A DNA stretch of 54,966 nt from Deltaproteobacteria bacterium (GCA_019307815.1 JAFDIV010000026.1:1-54966), one strand, 5' to 3'. Counted from the first letter of the stretch, positions 7,648 through 17,308 are shown. Notes: generated by a model not told the origin, from the sequence alone. Made by a program: numbers and translations.

Positions 7648-7863
7648 ATGGCTAAGTGTAAATATCATCCGGATCGAGAGGCGGTGGTTACTTGTCAAAA
7701 GATGGAGATCAGCTATTGTCAAGAATGTTTGGACAACTGTGATGCGTGCACGGATCCGTGCGGCTATTGCAAGTTCAGGCCCCAGTGCATCATCTGGGAG
7801 CTATGCCGTAAGAGTGAAAAACGCTACCAGCTGGAAAGGGAGGCAATAGGCCACTCCCAATAG
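7648..7863 (+). CDS. small Cys-rich protein (zinc-binding, 71 aa)
   Basis: The start ATG has AGAGGAAAGGAT immediately upstream. Eleven cysteines and two histidines are arranged CKYHPDREAVVTC, SYCQECLDNCDACTDPCGYCKFRPQC, much like a B-box or rubredoxin-type zinc site near the N-terminus plus a second Cys cluster that could hold an iron-sulfur or zinc centre. The function is unknown. It lies alone between divergent and convergent neighbours. Confidence 0.75.
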   Translation: MAKCKYHPDREAVVTCQKMEISYCQECLDNCDACTDPCGYCKFRPQCIIWELCRKSEKRYQLEREAIGHSQ

Positions 7864-7871
7864 TGATAATG

Positions 7872-9605
7872 CTATGTGGTCGATTTGCCCGGATTCCTTT
7901 GGGTGGTGTTTTGTTCTATTTGCGTATTATACTTGATCTGTAGAGGAATTTTGAGTAATTGACCGATCTGTATGCGGTTGCCTCGCAAGTGATTAATGGT
8001 CTTGATTGCCCTTGGTGTGATTCCAAAACGATTGGCAATCTTCCACAAGGAATCCCCTCTCCTTACAAAGTAATCCAGACAGGGCCCGCTTATGGCAGCA
8101 GGCGTGAACGAGGCCTCCCTATACAATCGTTTTTTGCCCACAGGAATTTTGAGCCTCCATCCTACCCTCAGATAATGGGGGCGTTTTATGTGATTTAGGA
8201 GCATGATGGCCCTCACAGAGGTATTATAACGCCTGGCAAGTCGGCAGAGGGAATCACCCTTTCTTACCCTGTAAAGGATGGTTCGCGTATTGGCAAGAGG
8301 GGCAGCGGGTATCTGATCCAACTTGGCGAGGAGTAGGGCTGCCTTTCCCTTTGGGACCCGGAGTTTGTATCCTCCGCTGGGGGTAATGGCATAGCGGAGT
8401 TCAGGATTCAAATTTTTAAGGATTTGCGTGCTGAGACCCAGGGACTTTGCCACGCTTGCCAGATGAAGTGGCTTGTCAACCGTAACCTCATCATAGTCTA
8501 AAGGTGGGTCGGGCCGGGGAAGTTTAATCCCGAATTCCTCGGGGTGGTTCAATATATGAAGGACCGCCAAAAACTTGGGAACATAAGCGGCCGTCTCCCT
8601 GGGCAATGTTTCATAGAGGTCCCAGAAGTTATCCAGATAATTGATTCGCTGGGAGCGGATTCTCTTTAGAACCGTCCCCTCTCCACAATTATATGCTGCC
8701 AATACCGTTGTCCAATCTCCAAAAATACTATGGAGTTCCTTAAGATAGGCAATGGCGGCCTTGGTGGATTTTTCCGGGTCCATCCTTTCGTCGATCCAGG
8801 CCGTCCGCTTCAGACCGAACTTGTAGCCCGTGGATGCAATAAACTGCCAAAGCCCCAAGGCCCTTGCCCTTGACAGGGCCCTGATCTTGAACCCACTTTC
8901 GATCAAAGGAAGCCAGGAAAGCTCTTCTGGCAATCCCGCCCTTTTTAATGCCTTAAGGATAGCAGGCCGGTATCTTCCAGAGCGCCTGTAGGCCTCCAGA
9001 AAGTAGTCCCGCTCCTTTCCCAGGAAAGACTGGATCGCCATGTGCACGTGCCGATTCATTACCAATGGAATGGCCTTATGATATCCCCTCACGCTGGTAT
9101 GCCTGAGCCCGTAAATTTCAATGATCCTTTTTGATATGGTAACCCGCAGATCGTCCTTTTGTTGGAGTAGCTCGGGCGGGCTTTCAGGGGGAACCCTTAA
9201 GATAAGGGAATAGGCCTGATCAAGTGTGCTGAGGGCGTTATCAAGATCGCCCTCTTCCCAGAATCTATTGGATAACTGACACAGATCAAGTGCCCTGTCG
9301 AGATATTCTTGGGGAGTGGGTGATACAGAGACCCGGGTTGGTTTTGAGGCAGGCTGGGGGGGAGTCAGTGGTATTGATGGTAGCAGCTCGAAGGCTCCCG
9401 AATCAGGCACGTTTATGGGGGCAGGAATGTCACAGGTGGCCAGCCTAATGTCTGAGTTGGAAGCCTGGGATGCCCGGTCCAAGGTTGGGTCTGATATTTG
9501 GGGCTTCACCTCTTTTTGCGGAGCATGGGCGCAGGCCACAGCCAAAATTAATAGACCCAGAATTAATAACTTCCTTAACAAAATCAGCAGAGGATATTTA
9601 TCCAT
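7872..9605 (-). CDS. mltD: LysM-containing lytic transglycosylase lipoprotein (MltD-like)
   Basis: 577 aa. The N-terminus is a lipoprotein signal, with a hydrophobic stretch ending LAVAC at residues 21-25 (lipid-modified Cys), so it should sit on the inner face of the outer membrane. A Pro/Ser-rich linker and a helical region follow. The SLT (GH23-type) domain is at about 215-330: ELSWLPLIESGFK with the catalytic Glu, ALGLWQFIASTGYKFGL, and VLAAYNCGEGTV. A degenerate LysM-like segment (DKPLHLASVAKSLGLS) and two clear LysM repeats (GDSLCRLARRYNTSV and GDSLWKIANRFGIT) bind peptidoglycan. It cleaves glycan strands with 1,6-anhydro product formation. Confidence 0.93.
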   Translation of the reverse strand: MDKYPLLILLRKLLILGLLILAVACAHAPQKEVKPQISDPTLDRASQASNSDIRLATCDIPAPINVPDSGAFELLPSIPLTPPQPASKPTRVSVSPTPQEYLDRALDLCQLSNRFWEEGDLDNALSTLDQAYSLILRVPPESPPELLQQKDDLRVTISKRIIEIYGLRHTSVRGYHKAIPLVMNRHVHMAIQSFLGKERDYFLEAYRRSGRYRPAILKALKRAGLPEELSWLPLIESGFKIRALSRARALGLWQFIASTGYKFGLKRTAWIDERMDPEKSTKAAIAYLKELHSIFGDWTTVLAAYNCGEGTVLKRIRSQRINYLDNFWDLYETLPRETAAYVPKFLAVLHILNHPEEFGIKLPRPDPPLDYDEVTVDKPLHLASVAKSLGLSTQILKNLNPELRYAITPSGGYKLRVPKGKAALLLAKLDQIPAAPLANTRTILYRVRKGDSLCRLARRYNTSVRAIMLLNHIKRPHYLRVGWRLKIPVGKKRLYREASFTPAAISGPCLDYFVRRGDSLWKIANRFGITPRAIKTINHLRGNRIQIGQLLKIPLQIKYNTQIEQNTTQRNPGKSTT

Positions 9606-9648
9606 AATTGCATAACTGCCTTTTCAAATACCCTGGTTAAGATGAGAC

Positions 9649-11163
9649 TCAGATCTCTTGGAGATTGTACTTTGAGATCATCCGCGACAAGTAGGTCCTC
9701 TGGATTCCCATGATCCTGGCAGCCTCGGTCCGGTTGCCACCGGTATGCCTCAGGTTTTGGATGATAAAGTCCTTTTTAAAGGCATTTACTGCATCCTTCA
9801 ATGTCATCCCCACTGAAATGCCCTGATTTCCCTTTCGGACCGAGAATATGGGGAGATCTTCGGGTTGAATTTCCTTGCCATTACCCATAACCACAGCGCG
9901 TTCTATGGCATTGCGCAGTTCCCTGATATTGCCGGGCCAGTCGTACTTGATCATTTTTTCCATAGCGCTTTTGGAGATCTTGAGATCGGGCAGACCTTTT
10001 TCCTTTTGAAAGATCTTCAAAAAGTAGTTGGCAAGGAGTGGAATGTCCTCCTTTCTTTCTCTAAGGGAAGGCATGTGTATTTGGACCACATTCAGCCGGT
10101 AATAGAGGTCCTCCCTAAACTTGCCTTGCTCCACCTCTTGGGTTATATCGCGGTTGGTGGCTGAGATGACCCGTACATCAACAGAAATGGGAGTATTTCC
10201 ACCCACCCTGTAAAAGACCCCTTCCTGAAGCACTCGTAGGAGCTTGGCCTGCATCCCAGGGCTCATCTCACCAATTTCATCCAAGAAAAGGGTGCCCCCG
10301 TCAGCAAGTTCAAATTTGCCTATCTTTCGCGAGGTAGCCCCTGTAAAGGCCCCTTTTTCATAACCGAACAGTTCGGCCTCCAAAAGTGTATCGGGAAGGG
10401 CGGCACAGTTAAGCACAATCATTGGCTCTTCTTTTCTGGGCCCGGCCATGTGAATCAGTCTTGCCAGAAGCTCCTTGCCGGTCCCGCTTTCCCCGAGGAT
10501 CATAGTGCTTGTCTTGGAGTTAGCCACCTTAAAGGCATCGGTGATCACCTTTTTCAGGGCCTGACTTTCCCCTATTATCTGGTAACGTTGGCTTAGCTCC
10601 TCCTTAAGGTCTTGGTTTTCCCGGCGTACCTTGTCAATCTTTTGGGCATTGCTGATGGCAAGAGAGGCCAGATCTGCGAACACGGTAAGGAGCCTCATGT
10701 CCTGAGGCTGAATAGGGCTGCCGTCTTCTTTGTCAATAATCTCTACCACTCCGATGATGTCCCCATTCATCTTCATGGGGACGCATGCGATGGATTTGGT
10801 TTCAAATCCGGTGGATTCGCTGATCTTCTTGTACCACCTAGGATCCTTTGTGACGTCCTGTATTAGCAATGGCTCGCCCTTCTCCGCCACGTACCCGGCA
10901 ATACCCTGGCCTAGATTTATTTCGTATTTTCTGACCTCTTCCTTTTTCGCACCAGTAGCAACCTTGAAGTAAAGTTTCTTTGTCCTCTTATCCAATAAAA
11001 GGAGCGAGCTGGCCTTTGCCCGCATCATAATAGTGGCCTTTTCAATAATGAGTTCCAATAATTGGTCCAGATCCAACACAGAAGAGACCCAAGAGGAGAT
11101 TTCCCTCAGGCGTTCAATGGGGGAGTTATTGTTTTGGCTTCTTTTTCTCAATGCACTATGCAC
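9649..11163 (-). CDS. sigma54-dependent transcriptional activator with GAF sensor domain
   Basis: 504 aa. A GAF domain (about 20-175) comes first, then a short coiled coil, then the AAA+ sigma54-interaction domain (about 195-425) with Walker A GESGTGKE, the sigma54-contact loop GAFTGA, Walker [13 protein letters not shown], and WPGNIREL at the end. A Fis-type HTH ([20 protein letters not shown]) closes the protein. It remodels the sigma54 closed complex at -24/-12 promoters; the GAF domain probably senses a small molecule, so it may act without a histidine kinase. No target operon is evident next door. It is NifA/NorR-like in layout but the ligand is unknown. Confidence 0.93.
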   Translation of the reverse strand: MHSALRKRSQNNNSPIERLREISSWVSSVLDLDQLLELIIEKATIMMRAKASSLLLLDKRTKKLYFKVATGAKKEEVRKYEINLGQGIAGYVAEKGEPLLIQDVTKDPRWYKKISESTGFETKSIACVPMKMNGDIIGVVEIIDKEDGSPIQPQDMRLLTVFADLASLAISNAQKIDKVRRENQDLKEELSQRYQIIGESQALKKVITDAFKVANSKTSTMILGESGTGKELLARLIHMAGPRKEEPMIVLNCAALPDTLLEAELFGYEKGAFTGATSRKIGKFELADGGTLFLDEIGEMSPGMQAKLLRVLQEGVFYRVGGNTPISVDVRVISATNRDITQEVEQGKFREDLYYRLNVVQIHMPSLRERKEDIPLLANYFLKIFQKEKGLPDLKISKSAMEKMIKYDWPGNIRELRNAIERAVVMGNGKEIQPEDLPIFSVRKGNQGISVGMTLKDAVNAFKKDFIIQNLRHTGGNRTEAARIMGIQRTYLSRMISKYNLQEI

Positions 11164-11561
11164 TTGTAGTTTTCTGCTCCTTATGTAGTAGGATTAGTGG
11201 GCAGTTGTAAACCCGTCATGTATACTTTTTTATCGGCAGGTGGATACCAAAGGTTTAAATGTATGTAATTTTATAAATGGGTACAGGACATCCTGATGCA
11301 GGCCAAAACGGTCAACAGTGAACGGTGGACAATTTCTACCTGACACAGATTTTGGTTCCTAAAAAACAGCTCGCTTCCAATGCCAAATTAACCCCCCCTG
11401 AGGCGGGCAAGTATCATTTCCCTGCCCGCCACGATACCGGCGCAGGCGGGGGGAACATCCCCTGCTAACACCTGAAATCGGTTTTTGGACAAGCATGATT
11501 TTTGGATGGGTATTAAATGGACGTAACCAACGAAAAGACGAAATAGACCAAATACACGAGA
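11164..11561. other. Intergenic region with several dispersed repeat types
   Basis: No gene is supported here. It holds a GC-rich inverted segment with GGCGGGCA near 11402 and GCAGGCGGGG near 11450, a copy of the dispersed TTTTTGGACA/TTTTTGGATGGG element (11481-11510), and an ACCAACGAAAAGACGAAATA type of degenerate tandem repeat (11521-11560) that recurs elsewhere in the window. Confidence 0.6.
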
Positions 11562-12338
11562 CTACAGCACTCCTATCTTCGCAGCGATCTTACGCACGCA
11601 TTGTTGGTGTTCCTCTGTCTCTGTGAGGAGGGCAAGCTGGGAGGACATGTAATCCAAATGCCCTTTTAGATCAGAGGCAAGGCCGTAATAAAGGGCCTTT
11701 TTGGTGGCCCTGAGGGAGGGCAGTGGCCATTGGGCCAGTTCCATGGCAAAGGCCTCGGTCTCTTCATGCAGACGGGCAGCCGGTACAATTCTATCCACAA
11801 TGCCCAACTCCAGGGCTTCCTGGGCATTTAGTTCTTTACCGGTTAGGAGCAGTTCCAGGGCCCTGCTTATACCAATGAGCCGGGGCAGATAATAGGCTCC
11901 CCCGCCTCCCGGGGCGAGCCCGATTCTCACCACTGTGGAGCAAAAACGCGCCCTGTCTGAGGCAATACGAAGGTCACAGGCAAGGGCGAGGTCAAATCCT
12001 CCGCCATAAGCCGGGCCATCAACGGAGGCCAGCACAGGCTTATCCATCTGTTCAAGAAACAAGGGGATCCTTTGTACCTTGGTTGCCAGATAGGTCTTCA
12101 TTCCCCAAGACCGGAGCTTGCCAGATATCATGTCCTTGATATCCGCGCCTGCACAAAAGGCTTCGCCTTTTCCTTTAATGATGATAACCTTGATTTTGGA
12201 GTCTCTGGAGGCATCTTGGAGCGCCTCATACAGGCCGTCAAGCATGGGGGTTGTGAAGGCATTTTTCATGTCCGGTCGGTTGAGGTACAGGTAGGCCAGG
12301 GGTTCGGCCTTTTCGTAGATGAAATCCTTGAATTCCAT
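11562..12338 (-). CDS. Enoyl-CoA hydratase/isomerase (crotonase) family protein with atypical active site
   Basis: 258 aa from the ATG at 12338, which has AAGGAGG 8 nt upstream; the frame opens 7 codons earlier without such a site. The crotonase fold is clear: NRPDMKNAF, GEAFCAGADI with the oxyanion-hole A-G-A-D, and DGPAYGGGFDLALACDLRIAS with the second oxyanion-hole glycine. The first catalytic Glu of true hydratases (in GGGCELAMMCD) is Asp here, and the second (in the F-G-x-P-E motif) is Val (FCSTVV). A standard hydratase reaction is therefore doubtful; an isomerase, hydrolase or other CoA chemistry is possible. It stands alone with no fatty-acid genes around. Confidence 0.85.
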   Translation of the reverse strand: MEFKDFIYEKAEPLAYLYLNRPDMKNAFTTPMLDGLYEALQDASRDSKIKVIIIKGKGEAFCAGADIKDMISGKLRSWGMKTYLATKVQRIPLFLEQMDKPVLASVDGPAYGGGFDLALACDLRIASDRARFCSTVVRIGLAPGGGGAYYLPRLIGISRALELLLTGKELNAQEALELGIVDRIVPAARLHEETEAFAMELAQWPLPSLRATKKALYYGLASDLKGHLDYMSSQLALLTETEEHQQCVRKIAAKIGVL

Positions 12339-12476
12339 GGATAGCGCCTCCTTAATCATAGGGATTCACCCGGGGTATACATGATTCGTGGGGGAATTGT
12401 AAACTGAGAACATCCCGTTCTCTTACCTATAGAAGAAAAGTGGATAACTAATCCAAGCGACGGGACGATTCGCTTG

Positions 12477-14702
12477 ATGCAGGCCAAGGGAGAAAATCAG
12501 CGGGGCCAAAAATCCCTCCAAGGGTCCCTTCATCTTGAGGGTCAAGTAGAGAGGATCACTTTCAGTAGTCCTGAGACCGGCTACACAGTGGCTCGACTGA
12601 AGGTGGAAGGCTATCCTTTATCCGTGACGATTGTGGGAAATCTACCGAACATCACCACAGGACAGACCATCCGGCTCACAGGGCTTTGGGAAAATCATCC
12701 CAAGTTTGGGCGCCAGTTCAGGGTACAAAGCTATCAGAGGGTGATGCCCAAGGGTATTGAGGCCATAAAAAAATACCTGGGCTCTGGCCTAATAGAAGGC
12801 ATAGGCCCTGTGTTGGCGGAGAGGATCGTGGACATGTTCGGCGAAGAAACCCTTTCCGTAATTGATGAGAGAATTGATGAATTGGCCAAGGTGGAAGGGA
12901 TAGGGCAAAAGCGGCTGGAGCTCATTAAGGATGCCTGGAAAGAGCAGAAGGAGGTCAGCTCCCTCATGCTTTTTCTCAAAAGCCATGACTTGGGGCTATC
13001 CCTTGCCACCAAGATCATCAAGCGATACGGCAAAGGAGCTTTGTCCATAATCACAGAGAACCCTTACCGACTTGCCAGGGATATTCCAGGGATAGGTTTT
13101 AAGACCGCCGACCGAGTTGCCACAAGCCTGGGTTTTGAGCACAACTGTATTCAAAGGCTCGAAGCTGGAGTGCTTTTTAGCCTCAGTATGAGGGCTGAAC
13201 AAGGCCATGTATTCTATCCGTATAGGGCCTTGTTGCTTTCCTGTGCTAAGCTCCTCGGCACATCCCAACAGGAGATCTCCAGGGCAATTGCCTCTCTTGT
13301 GGCAAAGGACGAAATAGTCATAGAAGACCTCAATGAAGACCTGGATGCCTTTGAGCCAGATAAGAAGGCCGTGTTTCTCAGGAGATATCACATGGCTGAG
13401 ACAGGTATTGCCCGGCATATGGCGCGTATCCTCCAGGCGCCAGCCGGCGGGCCATTGATCGACGCTCCAAAGGCAGTGCAGTGGCTTAGGCAAAGCATGG
13501 GCTTGACCTTTGCCCCCAAGCAGCTCGAGGCCATACAAAAGGCCTTGGAGAGCAAGGCCCTTATCATAACCGGAGGACCCGGCACTGGAAAGACTACCGC
13601 TGTCAAGGGAATCATCCAAATTTTTCAGGCCAAGAAGACCAGGGTCCTTTTGGCTGCCCCTACAGGACGGGCCTCAAAGCGTATGCAGGAGGCAACCGCC
13701 ATGGAGGCGAAGACCATACATCGGCTTCTGGAATTCTCATGGGAGAAGGGAGGGTTTCAACGCAATGAGAACAGGCCATTAGAGGCTGATGTGATTATTG
13801 TGGACGAGGTCTCAATGGTGGATGTCTCCCTCATGGCCCATTTACTCAAGGCAATTCCATCCCATGCCAGGCTCATCCTTGTGGGTGATGTGGATCAGCT
13901 TCCCTCTGTAGGGCCGGGCAATGTGCTCAGAGACATGATCCATTCGGGAAAGATCCCGGTTGTCACCCTCACAGAGATCTTTCGTCAGGCAAAGCAAAGC
14001 CTTATCACTGTTAATGCCCACAGGATAAATCAAGGCCTCATGCCGCAATCCGAGCGCAGCTCAGAAGGGCTTCAGGATTTCTATTTTATTGCACAGGAAG
14101 ACCCGGAGCAGGCGCTTGAGGTGGTGCTGGAACTGGCATGCAAACGGGTCCCCAAAAGGTTTTCCCTAGACCCTTTGAGGGATGTTCAGGTGCTTACCCC
14201 GATGCACCGAGGCAACTTGGGCACCGGGGTACTGAACCAAAGGCTTCAAGAGCTCTTGAATCCAAAAGCCCATGGGGTGAGAATAGGGTCCCATGTCTAT
14301 GGCCCCGGTGACAAGGTCATGCAAATCAGGAATGACTATGAAAAAGAAGTCTTTAATGGTGATATTGGATTCATTCTATCCATTGACCAGACCACAGGGG
14401 AGATGACCGTAAACTATGAAGAGCGCCAGGTGACCTACCGATTTTCTGAACTGGATGACATTACATTGGCCTATGCCATCTCGGTCCACAAGTCCCAGGG
14501 CAGCGAGTATCCTGCTGTGATTCTTCCCCTATTGACGCAACACTATCTATTATTACAGCGCAATCTGCTTTACACAGCGGTCACTCGGGCCCGTAAGCTC
14601 CTAGTTATGGTGGGGAGCAAGAAGGCGCTGGCCATGGCCATCAGCAATCAAGAACCCAGAAGGCGCTTTACGCTCTTGGCACAACGGCTACGGGAGCTCT
14701 AG
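12477..14702 (+). CDS. recD2: RecD2-type ATP-dependent DNA helicase
   Basis: 741 aa from the ATG at 12477 (a TTG one codon earlier is also possible; no strong ribosome site is visible). The N-terminal domain has an OB-like part and helix-hairpin-helix repeats (GIGPVLAERIV, VEGIGQKRLELI, IPGIGFKTADRVA), the RecD2 hallmark absent from RecD of RecBCD. The helicase core contains Walker A GGPGTGKTT (about residue 365), VDEVSMVD, GDVDQLPSVGPGNVL, and near the end YAISVHKSQGSEYPAVI and YTAVTRARKL. This is a 5'-3' superfamily 1B helicase acting in DNA repair or fork processing. Intact. Confidence 0.93.
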   Translation: MQAKGENQRGQKSLQGSLHLEGQVERITFSSPETGYTVARLKVEGYPLSVTIVGNLPNITTGQTIRLTGLWENHPKFGRQFRVQSYQRVMPKGIEAIKKYLGSGLIEGIGPVLAERIVDMFGEETLSVIDERIDELAKVEGIGQKRLELIKDAWKEQKEVSSLMLFLKSHDLGLSLATKIIKRYGKGALSIITENPYRLARDIPGIGFKTADRVATSLGFEHNCIQRLEAGVLFSLSMRAEQGHVFYPYRALLLSCAKLLGTSQQEISRAIASLVAKDEIVIEDLNEDLDAFEPDKKAVFLRRYHMAETGIARHMARILQAPAGGPLIDAPKAVQWLRQSMGLTFAPKQLEAIQKALESKALIITGGPGTGKTTAVKGIIQIFQAKKTRVLLAAPTGRASKRMQEATAMEAKTIHRLLEFSWEKGGFQRNENRPLEADVIIVDEVSMVDVSLMAHLLKAIPSHARLILVGDVDQLPSVGPGNVLRDMIHSGKIPVVTLTEIFRQAKQSLITVNAHRINQGLMPQSERSSEGLQDFYFIAQEDPEQALEVVLELACKRVPKRFSLDPLRDVQVLTPMHRGNLGTGVLNQRLQELLNPKAHGVRIGSHVYGPGDKVMQIRNDYEKEVFNGDIGFILSIDQTTGEMTVNYEERQVTYRFSELDDITLAYAISVHKSQGSEYPAVILPLLTQHYLLLQRNLLYTAVTRARKLLVMVGSKKALAMAISNQEPRRRFTLLAQRLREL

Positions 14703-15056
14703 GCGGATCTCTTTTTCATCCATGACCTCCTTGAGCTGGGTGGCATCACCCAATACCCTGCCTATGATGTTGACTGCGCTGGCCGGAATGATCTTACCTT
14801 CTCGACTCATGGGCGTCGGGCCAAAAAATATGCAAAAAGCATTGCCAGTGGGCCAGTAGCCCAAATCGCCAAGGGATACCTCTTCTTTGGCGCTTTCGTC
14901 TAATTCGGCCTGGACAGGAATTTCGAAGTAGATTTCATCACCCCAGGTATTAAACCCACCCCTAAAGGGAAGGATATCACCCACTTTTTTGGCAGTGGGG
15001 GTTTCATTTAGTTCTGCATCCAATGTGACACTTCCTACCACAATCCGGATTTTCAT
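14688..15056 (-). CDS. cyclophilin-like fold protein (DUF369/TM1367-like)
   Basis: 122 aa. The pattern MKIRIVVGSVTLDAELNETPTA, DILPFRGGFNTWGDEIYFEIP, DLGYWPTGNAFCIFFGPTP and ASAVNIIGRV matches small proteins with a cyclophilin-like beta-barrel. In the family the catalytic residues for prolyl isomerisation are generally not conserved and function is unknown. AGGAGGT lies upstream of the ATG. The 3' end overlaps the convergent helicase gene by 15 nt. Confidence 0.85.
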   Translation of the reverse strand: MKIRIVVGSVTLDAELNETPTAKKVGDILPFRGGFNTWGDEIYFEIPVQAELDESAKEEVSLGDLGYWPTGNAFCIFFGPTPMSREGKIIPASAVNIIGRVLGDATQLKEVMDEKEIRLELP

Positions 15057-15359
15057 GGTTTGCCACCTCCTAGGTACAAATGGGATACCCTTCCTTGAGT
15101 GTTTAGCCTTCCTCTACTGAGTCTCCATGCATAATTCAAGCATTTTTGCACTAAACTTTGAGTTCATGGCATAACATTTGCTAGGATAGGAGATACGAAC
15201 AGTTATAAGTTTATCTATCCTGAAAAAAAGAACAAGGCCTATTGGGGTTAAAAGAGGGTACCAGCGGTCCATGGAGATATGGCTCAAGGGTTTTTCAATG
15301 GAGGACCCGCTGACCTATTGACGTAATGCGCCAAAAACCTGGTAGTAGAGTGTTGTCCC
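15057..15359. other. Intergenic region with an imperfect long hairpin ahead of the MotB-like pair
   Basis: No gene seen, and in particular no MotA. CAGCGGTCCAT (about 15263) faces ATGGAGGACCCGCTG (about 15297-15311), which would form an imperfect hairpin in the leader of the MotB-like genes. A weak -35-like TTGACG follows near 15319. I cannot assign a regulatory type. Confidence 0.35.
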
Positions 15360-16142
15360 ATGGCGAAAAAAAAGCAAGAACAGAGCCAAAACACCAATAG
15401 TTGGCTTACCACCTATACGGATCTCATGATCTTGCTGCTCACCTTTTTTGTGCTGCTAATTAGCATTTCTGTCGTGGATGTCAACAAGCAGCGGGTGGCC
15501 CTTAACTCACTGGTGGGGGCCTTTGGATTCAAGCCAGGGGGCCACTCGGTCATTGGTGTAAAGAAGGGCATGAATATTACAGTTGGTGCTGCTCCACTCC
15601 AGAGGGAACAGGTGGATTTTGAGCGCCTCAGAAACATTACCTTCAGAAACGGCATGCAGGCGGATGTGGAAATTCAAACAGAAGGGGAAAAAATCGTCAT
15701 ATCCTTGAGCGACAGGGTGCTCTTCGGTCACGGCTCAACAGAGCTTTCTGAAAAGGGAAAGCGCTTTCTCCTTCAGCTTGCTCCTGTTTTGAAACAGGTT
15801 CCTGGGCTGGTGGAGCTGAGAGGGTATGCGGATCCCACAGAAGTACTTTTTGATACCCAAAAGCTACGTAAAGCGGCATTGCTTTCTTCTCGCAGGGCCC
15901 TTGCAGTATACCATTACTTGAACAAGAAAGGAGAACTGCCCCACAAAAAAATGGTAGCTCACGGCTTTGGGATTAAGGAGAGAAAGCAAGAAGTCATAAG
16001 GGGTTCCATCAATTTCAATAGGCAGGTTGAGATCATTTGTGATTATCGGGCAAGTATACCCTATCGGGTCAAGAGCGGCGAGCAGAGGAAAAGTTACTAC
16101 CTGGACTTCAAGGGCTTTTTCTTCAAACTGAAGGGGGGCTGA
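15360..16142 (+). CDS. MotB-like OmpA-family membrane protein (first of a pair)
   Basis: 260 aa. After a short basic, Gln/Asn-rich N-terminus, one transmembrane helix (about 16-40) contains SWLTTYTDLMILLLTFFVLL, with the Asp that in MotB carries protons. A periplasmic linker leads to an OmpA/MotB peptidoglycan-binding domain (about 110-235) with LFGHGSTELSEKGKRFL, VELRGYADPTE, SSRRALAVYHYL and NFNRQVEI. In MotB this domain anchors the stator to peptidoglycan. No MotA-type partner is in the window. The stop is 1 nt from the next gene. No convincing ribosome site precedes the ATG. Confidence 0.9.
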   Translation: MAKKKQEQSQNTNSWLTTYTDLMILLLTFFVLLISISVVDVNKQRVALNSLVGAFGFKPGGHSVIGVKKGMNITVGAAPLQREQVDFERLRNITFRNGMQADVEIQTEGEKIVISLSDRVLFGHGSTELSEKGKRFLLQLAPVLKQVPGLVELRGYADPTEVLFDTQKLRKAALLSSRRALAVYHYLNKKGELPHKKMVAHGFGIKERKQEVIRGSINFNRQVEIICDYRASIPYRVKSGEQRKSYYLDFKGFFFKLKGG

Positions 16143-16143
16143 G

Positions 16144-16884
16144 ATGGCCAGAAAAAAGGCAGCTAGTGATGGGGGAGGCGGCAGCACAAGCAGTTGGATG
16201 GTCACCTTTTCTGATCTGGCCACCCTGCTACTGACCTTTTTCGTTCTTTTGTTGTCCATGTCATCCCTGGACGACTTGAAGCTGAAGAGTATGTTTCAGA
16301 ATTTCACCAGCAGCTCTGGTATCCTCCTGTTCAAGAAATATGGAGAGATTTATCATGCAAAGGAGATCCTCATCCAAGGGCTTTATGAGAAACTCAAGGA
16401 TGCCCTTATAGTGAACAAGGAGACCCAAGGGATTGAAAAGGAATTGGCCTCCAATATTACTGAGAATCCCTTTACACAGGCAAGCGGGGCGGTTAGATTT
16501 GAGAACATCGAAAACGGCTTCAAGCTGGTTTTTGGCCAGGAGCTTCTGTTTTATTCAGGGAGAGCGGAGATCAAGGAGGAAATGAAGCCGGTTTTAAGGC
16601 AGGTTGCCGAATTTATCCGGGTCTCCAACTATCAGGTGTATATTGATGGCCATACAGATGCTGTTCCCATTCACAATGAACGCTATGCCTCCAACGAGGA
16701 GTTGTCTCTTGCCCGCGCCTATAACATCATGGAATATCTGATAAAAGAATGTGGTGTGCCGGCCCGGACCATAGCTCTGTCTGGCTATGGCGCCCAAAGA
16801 CCAGTTGCCTCCAATAAGACGGCACAAGGAAGGGCCAAGAACCGCCGCGTGGAGATTATCTTTAAGAACCAGAAATACTTCTAG
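16144..16884 (+). CDS. MotB-like OmpA-family membrane protein (second of a pair)
   Basis: 246 aa, paralogous to the gene before it. The N-terminus is Gly/Ser-rich (DGGGGSTSSWMVTFSDLATL), and the transmembrane helix again has the proton-channel Asp (VTFSDLATLLLTFFVLL). The periplasmic OmpA domain (about 115-245) includes LLFYSGRAEIKEEM, VYIDGHTDAVPIHN, LSLARAYNIMEYL and GRAKNRRVEI. GGGGGG lies 5 nt before the ATG. Stators usually need MotA; two MotB-type subunits could form a heteromeric complex with a MotA encoded elsewhere. Confidence 0.9.
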   Translation: MARKKAASDGGGGSTSSWMVTFSDLATLLLTFFVLLLSMSSLDDLKLKSMFQNFTSSSGILLFKKYGEIYHAKEILIQGLYEKLKDALIVNKETQGIEKELASNITENPFTQASGAVRFENIENGFKLVFGQELLFYSGRAEIKEEMKPVLRQVAEFIRVSNYQVYIDGHTDAVPIHNERYASNEELSLARAYNIMEYLIKECGVPARTIALSGYGAQRPVASNKTAQGRAKNRRVEIIFKNQKYF

Positions 16885-16902
16885 GCTCTGAGGCCTTAGG
16901 TC

Positions 16903-17295
16903 TTAATCCAGAGGAAACTCGGGTAGAAAATGCAGGTGTACCTTGGAATCCTTCAGTGATGATAACTCTTCCTCCCACTCCTTGCGAGGGGATATATGTG
17001 ATCCCACAAGAACCAGCCGAAACCGATTAAGGCCGCGTCGATCCCGTTCATTGCGGCCTTTTTTGAGAAGGTCTAGAATAAGTTCCTGAGAAAGCCTTGT
17101 TGAGTCAGTATGTATAAGGTGAAGCAATAGCCTATTTCCCACAATGATCTGGATAAAGGGAACAGGGTCGCCTTGCATATATTGCACTTGAAAGTGATCA
17201 AAGACCGTTGAGGGACAGTCGCAGCCCAGAGCGTCCTGAACCAGGGCCTGCACGTTATCCTTTTCCGATAATCTCGCCAGCCATGATCTTAGCAT
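16903..17295 (-). CDS. protein of unknown function (130 aa), co-transcribed with der
   Basis: 130 aa, soluble, no signal peptide or motif I recognise. It begins MLRSWLARLSEKDNV and has an alternation of predicted helices and beta strands (FIQIIVGNRLLLHLI, FRLVLVGSHI). AAGGGGGA lies 4 nt before the ATG. It starts 13 nt downstream of der, so the two share an operon. The weak Cys pair (GCDCPS) is not a known motif. Function cannot be assigned. Confidence 0.65.
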   Translation of the reverse strand: MLRSWLARLSEKDNVQALVQDALGCDCPSTVFDHFQVQYMQGDPVPFIQIIVGNRLLLHLIHTDSTRLSQELILDLLKKGRNERDRRGLNRFRLVLVGSHISPRKEWEEELSSLKDSKVHLHFLPEFPLD

Positions 17296-17308
17296 GGTTT
17301 CCCCCTTG

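Noticed and set aside
7481..7849. 122-codon frame over the Cys-rich protein
   Set aside because: Overlaps the gene at 7648 in another frame and has Ala/Arg-rich meaningless content.
12996..13619. 207-codon minus-strand frame inside recD2
   Set aside because: Antisense to a clearly conserved helicase; no family features or ribosome site.
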